From DASQDN01 sp035630195 (lineage in GTDB: Bacteria; Acidobacteriota; Terriglobia; Bryobacterales; Bryobacteraceae), in contig DASQLD010000597.1 in assembly GCA_035630195.1 (NCBI GenBank), forward strand, positions 1 to 6,152: a stretch of 6,152 bases of DNA, in the 5' to 3' direction. The notes under the pieces were generated by a model. The model was not told where the DNA came from, made no database searches, and saw only the letters and a program-made list of their open reading frames with translations. The position numbers and the translations under genes were made by a program. Positions within the stretch are counted from its first letter, which is position 1. Each line of letters begins with the position of its first letter. Positions 1-5,849 of the stretch are shown piece by piece.

Positions 1-559
1 CTCCGGCCAATTTCGCCAATTCCATCGCTCGTTGTACTGCTCCCGCGTGGCCGGCAATCACGATCTGATCCGGTGAGTTGAAGTTCGCGGCTGTAACTAC
101 TTCATTTTGAGCAGCTTCCGCAAGAATGCTATGGAGCGCCCCCTCGGGAAGCTTGAGAAGCGCCGCCATTGCGCCTACTCCGGCGGGCACCGCTTCCTGC
201 ATAAAACGGCCACGCTTCCGGACCAGTTTTATGGCGTCTCCAAAACCAAGCGAACCTGAGGCCACCAAAGCCGAATACTCGCCAAGACTATGCCCTGCAA
301 CCAGATCGGGCTCCATTCCCTCCTCTTTCAGAACCCGAAAGGCGGCCGTAGAAACGGCCAACAAGGCGGGCTGTGTGTTCTCCGTTAACTTGAGGTCGGC
401 TTCGGGCCCGTTGAAGCACAATTCCGAGATGGAGAACCCAAGGGCGGCGTCCGCCTCGTCGAAGACGGCCTTGGCCGCTGGAAACGCTTCGGCAAGCGAT
501 TTCCCCATCCCAGCAAACTGGGAGCCTTGGCCGGGAAACAAGAAAGCAGTTTTGCTCAT
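1..559 (-). CDS. fabD: Malonyl-CoA:ACP transacylase FabD, N-terminal 186 residues (3' end off window)
   Basis: This cytosolic enzyme of type II fatty-acid synthesis moves the malonyl group from CoA to acyl carrier protein. Translating the reverse strand from the ATG at 557-559 gives 186 residues beginning MSKTAFLFPGQGSQ. The GQGSQ motif (residues 10-14) carries the oxyanion-hole Gln11. GHSLGEYSA (89-97) holds the nucleophile Ser91. RGRFMQ follows, with Arg116 aligning to E. coli Arg117, which binds the malonyl carboxylate. ANFNSPDQIVIAG (158-170) is the usual late motif. The catalytic His near residue 200 and the C-terminus lie beyond the left edge. The start is fixed because an in-frame TGA stands two codons upstream of the ATG. 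No good Shine-Dalgarno precedes it. The gene is divergent from the RND pump and so is the first gene of its own transcript. Its downstream partners are not visible. Confidence 0.96.
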   Translation of the reverse strand, partial: MSKTAFLFPGQGSQFAGMGKSLAEAFPAAKAVFDEADAALGFSISELCFNGPEADLKLTENTQPALLAVSTAAFRVLKEEGMEPDLVAGHSLGEYSALVASGSLGFGDAIKLVRKRGRFMQEAVPAGVGAMAALLKLPEGALHSILAEAAQNEVVTAANFNSPDQIVIAGHAGAVQRAMELAKLAG

Positions 560-568
560 GAAATCACT

Positions 569-574
569 ATTTTA
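569..574 (-). promoter_or_regulatory. Possible -10 element (TAAAAT) for fabD
   Basis: On the minus strand TAAAAT matches the sigma-70 -10 consensus at five of six bases and ends nine bases before the fabD ATG. It sits inside a small dyad, CACT-TAAAAT-AGTG (565-578). No convincing -35 hexamer lies 16-18 bases upstream. Transcription starting at the normal distance would give a leader of about 0-3 bases, which would fit the missing Shine-Dalgarno. This is inferred from spacing alone. Confidence 0.3.
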
Positions 575-603
575 AGTGGTCCACCCAGCGCGTCGGCGGT
601 AAC

Positions 604-628
604 CTAGGAACAGGCTCTGTTCGCCTAG
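604..628 (+). promoter_or_regulatory. Inverted repeat / hairpin in the leader of the RND pump gene
   Basis: The left arm CTAGGAACAG (604-613) pairs with the right arm CTGTTcgCCTAG (617-628). This gives ten base pairs, a two-base bulge (CG, 622-623) and a three-base GCT turn. A T-rich run, TCTTTTTCT (629-637), follows directly, so in RNA the structure resembles a weak intrinsic terminator or attenuator. As DNA, a dyad of about 25 bp between a gene start and its promoter region is also the right size for a repressor operator. CCTAG (624-628) can pair instead with CTAGG (636-640), which overlaps the ribosome binding site. The repeat is directly visible. Its role is inference. Confidence 0.5.
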
Positions 629-637
629 TCTTTTTCT

Positions 638-642
638 AGGAG
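638..642 (+). promoter_or_regulatory. Ribosome binding site (AGGAG) that fixes the TTG start of the RND pump
   Basis: AGGAG lies six bases upstream of the TTG at 649-651. This supports TTG as the true start even though it is a rare start codon. The protein read from there opens with the usual RND N-terminus: a short amphipathic stretch, then RPVFAFMLIMF. Confidence 0.75.
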
Positions 643-648
643 TTCTCC

Positions 649-3600
649 TTGCGACTATCTGAAATCTGCGTTCAGCGGCCAGTCTTTGCATTCATGCTGA
701 TTATGTTCCTGGTTGTTCTGGGCGTATTCAGCTTTGTGGACCTCGGCGTTGATCTCTTTCCGCGCACAGACCCGGCAACGGTCAACGTGCGGGTCCGTCT
801 CCCCGGCGCGAGTCCTGAAGAAGTAACCTCACAGGTCATCTTGCCGCTTGAAGAGTCGATCGCCGCCATCAGCGGCATTGAAGACATGCGGGCAATGGTC
901 ACCGAGGGCGGCGGCTTCATCACAGTTACCTTCGTGCTCGAACGGAACATCGGCGAGGCGGCTGAGGATGTGCGTGAAAAAGTCTCTCAGGCGATGCGAA
1001 AGCTTCCGCCGAATGTGTTGCCTCCTACCGTCGCCAAATCTGACCCAGACAGCGACGCCGTAATAACGATGGCGGTCAGCGGCAACCGGCCGGTTCGTGA
1101 GCTAACCGAGATCGCGGACAAGCAGATCCGACGCGCAATCGAGACAGTGGATGGTGTCGGCGCCGTCGACATCTATGGCGGCCGATACCGCCAGATCAAC
1201 GTATTCCTCGATCTCGATAAGCTCAATGCCTATAACCTGAGCGCTCAGGAAGTCAATCAGGCGGTTCAGACCGAGAACATCGAATCTCCAGGTGGTCGAA
1301 TCGTGCGTGGTCCGACGGAAGTTGGCGTTCGAACGCTTGGCCGTGTGGAGCACATTGAAGAGTTCAACAACATAATCGTCAAGAACGTTGGGGGCGCTCC
1401 CGTTCGCCTCCGCGATGTCGGATTAGTGGAAGACAGCATGGCGGAAAAGCGAACTTTCGCTTATTACAACTTCAAGCCCGCCGTCATGCTGGATGTTCGC
1501 CGCCAGACCGGGACCAACACTGTAAAGGTCGTAGATCAAATTCAGGCAAAGCTGGACATTATCAACAAAACGCTACCGCCGGGAGTGAAGATCGACGTAG
1601 TCAAGGAACAGGCCACATACATCAAGGCATCCGTAGCGGCACTAGAAGAACATTTACTGCTCGGAAGCTTGCTGGCTTCTTTTATCGTTTGGCTCTTCAT
1701 CCGTGATTGGCGAATGGTTCTTATCAGTTCCGTCGCAATCCCGACATCAATCATCTCGACGTTCACGTTCATGCGGATGATGGACTTCACGCTGAACTCA
1801 ATGACGCTGCTCGGCCTCACATTGGCCGTGGGCATCGTGATCGATGACGCGATCATTGTTCTCGAAAATATCTACCGATTCATTGTCGAGAAGAACATGC
1901 CTGCCCGCCAAGCTTCCATAGAGGCGACAAAAGAAATCGCGATGGCGGTATTCGCCACGACGATCTCGCTGGTCATTATCTTCGTGCCAATCGCTTTCAT
2001 GTCGGGCTATGCCAAGCGTTTCATGAATCAGTTCGGCTGGACGATGGCCATCTCGATCATGGTCTCGATGCTGGTAGCGTTCACCCTCACTCCCACGCTG
2101 AGCGCCCGTTTGCTGAAACGCAAGATCACACGCAAACATGGCGGCGAGGAACACCACAACGGCTGGACCGAGCGATTGTATGTGAAATCGTTGAATTGGT
2201 CGATGGCGCATCGCTGGGTAATCGTAGTGGTCTGCTTTGCAACGCTCGGCTCGACGTTCATCATCAATCGCTACATCGGCCGCGACTGGATGCCGCAAGA
2301 GGATCAGAATGAGCTCGGTGTCTGGCTGGAGATGCCGGAAGGTACTTCCCTCGAGGCTACCGAGAAGACATCGCTCGAGCTGGGACGAAAAATGGCTGAA
2401 GTTCCAGGCGTGAAAAGCGTGATCGCGGCAAGCTCCACCATGATGATTGAACGCGTAACTATGGCGTTCATGACTCTCCTCTTGGACGATCCGTCGAAGC
2501 GCGATGACATCTCGACAATGGGTCAGAAGATCCGTGCGGTCACCCGAGATTATGCCTTCGCCCGCCCACGTATCACGTTTCCGAATGCGTTGGGTGGCAG
2601 AGATACTTTTTCGCCGATACGAGCGATGATCCTCGGCCCGCAGATGCTCCCTCTGGTCGAGATTGCGAAAGACGTCAGCGTGCGAATGATGAGCGAACCT
2701 TCACTCACCGATGTGAAGGCGAACCTCAACCTTAACAACCCGGAGTTACAAGTAAATATCGACCGCCAACTGGCCTCCGATCTTGGTGTACGCGTTTCTG
2801 ACGTCGCAGGCGCGGTACGTCTCCTGATGTCCGGCGAAGATCAGATCTCCACATTCAAGGAAGGCTCCGAGCAATATCCCGTAACAATGCGCTTGATGGC
2901 GAGCCAACGCGACGATCCGGCCGCCCTAAGCCGTCTGCTGATCCCCTCCGCCAAGCAGGGTTTGATCCGGCTGGACTCGATCGCCTCGCTGGAACGTGGT
3001 CTTGGACCCAGCAGAATCGACCGATATAACCGGCAGTTCGCAGTGGGCATTTATGGCAATGTTTCGCCCGGGCATTCGCTTGGGGAAGCCGCGACAACTA
3101 CCCAGAACATCATCAAGGATGTCGGCTTGCCTCCCGGCTATACGATGGCGTTTTCCGGCCAAGTCAAGATCTTGGAAGAGACCACGACCAACATGATGCT
3201 GGCGTTCGGCTTGGCATCTATCTTCATGTACATGGTCCTGGCGGCCCAGTTCGAGAGCCTTGCGCACCCCTTCGTAATCCTCCTTACCCTCCCGCTCTCG
3301 ATCCCCTTTGCGCTGCTATCGTTGATCGCGACTGGTAGAACACTGAACTTGTTCAGCGCGTTAGGAGTACTCCTGCTGCTTGGAATCGTCAAGAAGAACG
3401 GCATCCTGCAGATCGATTATATGAACCGTCTCCGGCATGAGGGGTACTCGGTTCATGACGCGGTGATCGAAGCGAATCGGGTACGATTGCGTCCCATTCT
3501 GATGACGACTCTCGCTATCGTCGCAGGACTGATTCCGACAGCGATCGGGATCGGGGCGGGAGCATCCCAGCGTTCGGCGATCGCAGTGACGATCATCGGT

Positions 3601-3738
3601 GGACAGATGCTCTGTCTGCTATTAACCTTACTGGTTGTTCCCGTAGGGTATTCCTACGTAGAGCAGTTGCAGGACTGGCTCCGGAGCAAGAGGGGAGCAC
3701 GTCGTGAGCCGGCAGAAGTCGCCGCAATGGGTGACTAA
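649..3738 (+). CDS. RND-family (HAE1/AcrB-type) inner-membrane efflux transporter
   Basis: This 1029-residue inner-membrane pump has the standard length of the AcrB/MexB family. Such pumps export hydrophobic compounds using the proton gradient, as trimers with a periplasmic adaptor and a TolC-like channel. The layout is typical: TM1 at about 11-30, a periplasmic porter domain to about 333, TM2-TM6 at about 335-488, a basic and His-rich cytoplasmic loop (489-510), TM7 at about 522-540, a second porter domain to about 845, and TM8-TM12 at about 848-1005. Proton-relay residues are present: Asp399-Asp400 in GIVIDDAIIVLENI (TM4), Lys916-Asn917 in GIVKKNGIL (TM10, matching AcrB Lys940) and Arg948 in RLRPILMTTLA (matching AcrB Arg971). 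These make it a proton-driven HAE-type pump, probably functional. The start is TTG behind a good AGGAG. No adaptor or outer-membrane gene is adjacent in the window. Substrate cannot be told from sequence. Confidence 0.96.
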   Translation: MRLSEICVQRPVFAFMLIMFLVVLGVFSFVDLGVDLFPRTDPATVNVRVRLPGASPEEVTSQVILPLEESIAAISGIEDMRAMVTEGGGFITVTFVLERNIGEAAEDVREKVSQAMRKLPPNVLPPTVAKSDPDSDAVITMAVSGNRPVRELTEIADKQIRRAIETVDGVGAVDIYGGRYRQINVFLDLDKLNAYNLSAQEVNQAVQTENIESPGGRIVRGPTEVGVRTLGRVEHIEEFNNIIVKNVGGAPVRLRDVGLVEDSMAEKRTFAYYNFKPAVMLDVRRQTGTNTVKVVDQIQAKLDIINKTLPPGVKIDVVKEQATYIKASVAALEEHLLLGSLLASFIVWLFIRDWRMVLISSVAIPTSIISTFTFMRMMDFTLNSMTLLGLTLAVGIVIDDAIIVLENIYRFIVEKNMPARQASIEATKEIAMAVFATTISLVIIFVPIAFMSGYAKRFMNQFGWTMAISIMVSMLVAFTLTPTLSARLLKRKITRKHGGEEHHNGWTERLYVKSLNWSMAHRWVIVVVCFATLGSTFIINRYIGRDWMPQEDQNELGVWLEMPEGTSLEATEKTSLELGRKMAEVPGVKSVIAASSTMMIERVTMAFMTLLLDDPSKRDDISTMGQKIRAVTRDYAFARPRITFPNALGGRDTFSPIRAMILGPQMLPLVEIAKDVSVRMMSEPSLTDVKANLNLNNPELQVNIDRQLASDLGVRVSDVAGAVRLLMSGEDQISTFKEGSEQYPVTMRLMASQRDDPAALSRLLIPSAKQGLIRLDSIASLERGLGPSRIDRYNRQFAVGIYGNVSPGHSLGEAATTTQNIIKDVGLPPGYTMAFSGQVKILEETTTNMMLAFGLASIFMYMVLAAQFESLAHPFVILLTLPLSIPFALLSLIATGRTLNLFSALGVLLLLGIVKKNGILQIDYMNRLRHEGYSVHDAVIEANRVRLRPILMTTLAIVAGLIPTAIGIGAGASQRSAIAVTIIGGQMLCLLLTLLVVPVGYSYVEQLQDWLRSKRGARREPAEVAAMGD

Positions 3739-3792
3739 AATTGGCTCGATTTAGTCGCATCCTTTGGCCCTCCATCAGCGTCTGAAATGATC

Positions 3793-3796
3793 GGAG
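3793..3796 (+). promoter_or_regulatory. Ribosome binding site (GGAG) for the first zinc-ribbon gene
   Basis: GGAG, within GGAGAG, lies eight bases before the ATG at 3805. This favours that ATG over the in-frame ATG at 3787, which has no Shine-Dalgarno and would place the GGAG inside the coding region. Confidence 0.6.
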
Positions 3797-3804
3797 AGAT
3801 TAAA

Positions 3805-4011
3805 ATGACGCCAACAATTACGATGGAACGTAAAGCGCCGGCGGTCAAGGAAGCACCCGGCACCGCCTATTGCCCGATCTGCACTCACACGGTAAATGCG
3901 ATGATCACCTACCGTGGGCGAAGCGCCAAGGTAACACCCGGTCAAAAGTGCTCACGTTGTTCGTCTGCGCTTGACGCAGGATACGTCCTACAGATCAACC
4001 GGGCGGCGTAA
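3805..4011 (+). CDS. Small Cys4 zinc-ribbon protein, 68 residues, function unknown
   Basis: I do not recognise a named family. The protein has a polar, Lys/Pro-containing N-terminus (1-20), then AYCPICTHTV with Cys23 and Cys26, a 22-residue linker rich in basic residues, and KCSRCSSAL with Cys49 and Cys52. This CX2C-X22-CX2C spacing is that of a single treble-clef or zinc-ribbon knuckle pair. There is no signal peptide or membrane segment, so it is probably cytosolic. The start at 3805 is chosen for its Shine-Dalgarno. Starting at 3787 would add six residues. It lies 66 bases after the RND gene on the same strand, so it may be read through from it or have its own promoter. No obvious terminator lies between the two. 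The coding status rests on the paired cysteines, the ribosome binding site and the good fit between neighbours. Its molecular role (nucleic-acid or protein binding) cannot be told. Confidence 0.75.
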   Translation: MTPTITMERKAPAVKEAPGTAYCPICTHTVNAMITYRGRSAKVTPGQKCSRCSSALDAGYVLQINRAA

Positions 4012-4021
4012 CACCCGCCCG
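4000..4021 (+). terminator. GC-rich hairpin at the end of the first zinc-ribbon gene, possible weak terminator
   Basis: CGGGCGG (4000-4006) and CCGCCCG (4015-4021) form a perfect seven-base-pair, all-GC stem. The eight-base loop contains the TAA stop codon of the upstream gene. The following bases, ATCATTTCCC, are only slightly T-rich, so if this ends transcription it does so inefficiently. It may instead protect the 3' end of the message. Confidence 0.4.
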
Positions 4022-4067
4022 ATCATTTCCCATAGCGTTGTACACTGGACTATTAGGCCAGCTTAGA

Positions 4068-4295
4068 ATGAAGAAACCGAACAAGCCCGAGACTGAACCG
4101 GTGGTAATCGATGAAGAGATCCTCCGGAGCGCAAAACTGGCCATCCAGTCGGACCGTCCGCAAGTAGCCGATAAGTGTGTGATTTGCGGTAGTGAAGCGG
4201 CGCCGACCTCAACCGAAAACCTCTGCTGGGTCTGCAGGCGGCTGAAAATCAGCGCCTGGAGAGACTCGGATCAGCAGATGTCTGTGCAAGAATAG
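4068..4295 (+). CDS. Small Cys4 zinc-finger protein, 75 residues, function unknown
   Basis: I do not recognise this family. The acidic N-terminal half (PETEPVVIDEEIL, about 7-19) is followed by a helix-like stretch. CVIC (Cys37, Cys40) and CWVC (Cys53, Cys56) then give a CX2C-X12-CX2C metal site, followed by a basic RRLKISAWRD segment. No signal peptide or membrane segment is seen, so it is probably cytosolic. The ATG at 4068 is preferred. The frame stays open back to a TTG at 4038, but neither start has a strong Shine-Dalgarno (a weak AGG sits at 4055-4057). Cysteine spacing differs from the preceding small zinc protein, so the two are not obvious duplicates. Its last 47 bases overlap the end of the convergent cyclodeaminase-family gene. 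The paired CxxC motifs make it very likely a real gene. The function is unassigned. Confidence 0.7.
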   Translation: MKKPNKPETEPVVIDEEILRSAKLAIQSDRPQVADKCVICGSEAAPTSTENLCWVCRRLKISAWRDSDQQMSVQE

Positions 4296-5178
4296 CCTTC
4301 TCGTAAATGTGTGCCGCCACGGCCACATCCTCCAGAGCGATCCCCACCGATTTGAATACCGTCAGCCGGGCCTGAGAGTCGGGTTTGGCGCCCTTCGCCA
4401 GAAGTTCTCCTAACGATTCCACTTCAGACCAGCACACGCCGGCCAGTAGCATGTCGCCTGCCTCAATTTTGCATTGATCGATGTCATCCACGACTATACG
4501 CGCGCGCCGAATGATCTCAGGTGGTATCTCACGCCGATTGGCCATATTGGCGCCCATAGCAAGAATCAGCGCATCGCGGGAAACCGCCTCGGCCGGAACG
4601 ACGGGATCCTTGGAATGGGTGGCCGTAATAATGACATCCGCGCCATCGCACGCTGCCGCGGCCGAAGACACCGCCTCGCATTCCAGTTCCTCAGCAAATC
4701 GCTCGCGATGCCACGCACTCCGGCTATAGACACGGATTCGGGCCGTCTGGCGAACCGCCCGCAAGGCAGCGATTTGGGTGCGCGCCTGAAAACCGCTTCC
4801 GATGATTCCAACTTCGAGGGGTCGATGAGGCGCAAGGATATCCGCAGCGAGACCGCTCGCTGCTCCAGTTCGGATCTGTCCCAGGTGATTCGCTTCGAAC
4901 TGAGCGAGCGGCCTTCCCGTCGCGGCATCATACAGGAGAAAAGTAAAATAGGCCCCGTGCTTTATGTTGGTCGAATAGACCTTCGTACCGTAGTATTTGT
5001 CATAGGAAGCCGCCATCGAGTGCAGGACCGATCCCGTCGACAAGACCAGGCGTCGGCGAGGCTGATTCTGCGCTAGTCCTTGCCCAAATGCACGAAACGC
5101 CGATCGCAAGCAGTCGATTGCTGTGGACAAAGGCAGCGCGGCTTGCACCTCGGCCTCTGTGAACGTCAGAATCTTCAT
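4249..5178 (-). CDS. Ornithine cyclodeaminase/mu-crystallin family NAD(P)-dependent oxidoreductase
   Basis: This is a soluble 309-residue enzyme of the family that includes ornithine cyclodeaminase, archaeal alanine dehydrogenase, ketimine reductase and pyrroline-2-carboxylate reductase. Family marks are Lys66 in GTKVYST, QIRTGAASGLAAD (101-113) with the substrate-binding Arg103, the Rossmann motif VGIIGSGFQARTQ (123-135), VVDDIDQ (229-235) and the C-terminal FKSVGIALEDVAVA (275-288). Where true ornithine cyclodeaminases carry the catalytic Asp of a GGDxPGK motif, this protein reads GANMANRRE (209-217), with Asn211. It is therefore more likely a reductase or dehydrogenase on an imino or amino acid than a cyclodeaminase. 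The ATG at 5178 is chosen because it overlaps the upstream glycosylase stop as ATGA, a translational-coupling junction. The in-frame ATG at 5187 would add three residues. It is the last visible gene of the mmsA-side operon and ends inside the convergent zinc-protein gene. Confidence 0.9.
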   Translation of the reverse strand: MKILTFTEAEVQAALPLSTAIDCLRSAFRAFGQGLAQNQPRRRLVLSTGSVLHSMAASYDKYYGTKVYSTNIKHGAYFTFLLYDAATGRPLAQFEANHLGQIRTGAASGLAADILAPHRPLEVGIIGSGFQARTQIAALRAVRQTARIRVYSRSAWHRERFAEELECEAVSSAAAACDGADVIITATHSKDPVVPAEAVSRDALILAMGANMANRREIPPEIIRRARIVVDDIDQCKIEAGDMLLAGVCWSEVESLGELLAKGAKPDSQARLTVFKSVGIALEDVAVAAHIYEKAILAQTSADPSLSRR

Positions 5179-5848
5179 CGGAAGCATTTTCTCGCGTTCT
5201 CAAAAACATCGGTGAGCATGCTCTCCGTGAGCTTACCCGTCGAAGTGTTCTGCTGACTTGGATGATAGGAATCGATCAACGTCGGAGTCAGAGCGTAAGT
5301 AGCGTTATGCCCGAATGGATACAAGGAACGGCTCGCGATTGCGCCGCGATCTCTCAGGATCCTCAGATAGTTATCATGAGCGAGTTTGCCCAACGCGACC
5401 ACGACCTGGACACGGGTCAACAGATCCAGCTCTCGCTCAAGATACCCGCGACAGGCTCCAATTTCTTCCAGGGCAGGTTTGTTATCGGGTGGAGCACAGT
5501 GGCAAGACGCAGTAATGTAGGCGTCTTTGAGCTTGAGGCCGTCATCCGCGCTACGACTCTCGGGCTGAGACGCAAACCCGGTCGCATGAAGAACCCGGTA
5601 CAAGATGTCTCCCGAGCTGTCGCTGTGAACATGCGGCCGGTGCGATTTGATCCGTGCGCGCCAGGAGCCAAGCCAAGAATGAGCAGTCTTGCGCGTGGAT
5701 CGCCGAAGGAAGGAACCGGCTTCCCCCAGTAAGTCTGATCTCTGTACGCGCGGCGTTTGACCATTGCGATGGAACGGCAATGTTCAATCAGGCGCGGACA
5801 CAACGCGCAGTTCGTAATCTCACTTTGGAGTGTTTGCAGGGAGGACAA
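5175..5848 (-). pseudogene. Uracil-DNA glycosylase family 5 (UdgB-like), broken by a one-base frameshift
   Basis: Read across two frames, this is a 224-residue family 5 uracil-DNA glycosylase, which removes uracil and some other deaminated bases from DNA. The N-terminal frame (5624-5848) holds CALC (Cys14, Cys17) and GLAPGAHGSNRTGR (59-72), the family 5 motif in which the usual catalytic Asp/Asn is absent. The C-terminal frame (5175-5621) resumes at DSSGDILYR and holds CAPPDNKP (Cys118), Cys133 and SYHPSQQNTSTGKL (194-207). Cys14, Cys17, Cys118 and Cys133 fit the iron-sulfur cluster. The join falls at 5622-5623, where FT-GDSSGD is expected but the Gly codon has only two bases, so one G is missing on the coding strand. 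As written, translation leaves the frame there and stops at 5417-5419. All other family residues are intact, so this is either a recent mutation or a sequence error. The TTG start follows a good AGGTG. Confidence 0.85.
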
Positions 5849-5849
5849 G

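Noticed and set aside
126..575. A 149-codon plus-strand open frame opposite fabD
   Set aside because: The opposite strand encodes FabD with all expected motifs; the plus-strand product is low-complexity Ala/Ser/Pro sequence with no family features.
638..649. AGGAG-TT-CTCCT inverted repeat around the RND ribosome binding site
   Set aside because: The two-base centre is too short for a five-base-pair RNA stem. It could only matter as a DNA dyad, and the larger leader repeat is the better candidate.
1798..2298. A 166-codon minus-strand open frame within the RND gene
   Set aside because: The translation is an unusual His/Arg/Asp-rich string typical of the antisense frame of a membrane-protein gene; it has no domain and no upstream signals.
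3739..3804. Possible terminator between the RND gene and the first zinc-ribbon gene
   Set aside because: I could find no stem followed by a T-run here; read-through or a promoter in this gap is equally possible, so no feature was called.
4038..4067. Ten-residue N-terminal extension of the second zinc protein from TTG 4038
   Set aside because: No Shine-Dalgarno precedes the TTG, and the extra residues look unrelated to the rest. The ATG at 4068 is simpler, though its own ribosome binding site is weak.
4474..5076. A 200-codon plus-strand open frame opposite the cyclodeaminase-family gene
   Set aside because: It lies wholly antisense to a clearly conserved gene, its protein is rich in Arg/Ser/Asp with no recognisable motif, and no ribosome binding site stands out. 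It is a by-product of codon use on the other strand.
5262..5732. A 156-codon plus-strand open frame opposite the glycosylase gene
   Set aside because: Antisense to a region where both halves of a conserved enzyme are readable; no motif or plausible family in its translation.
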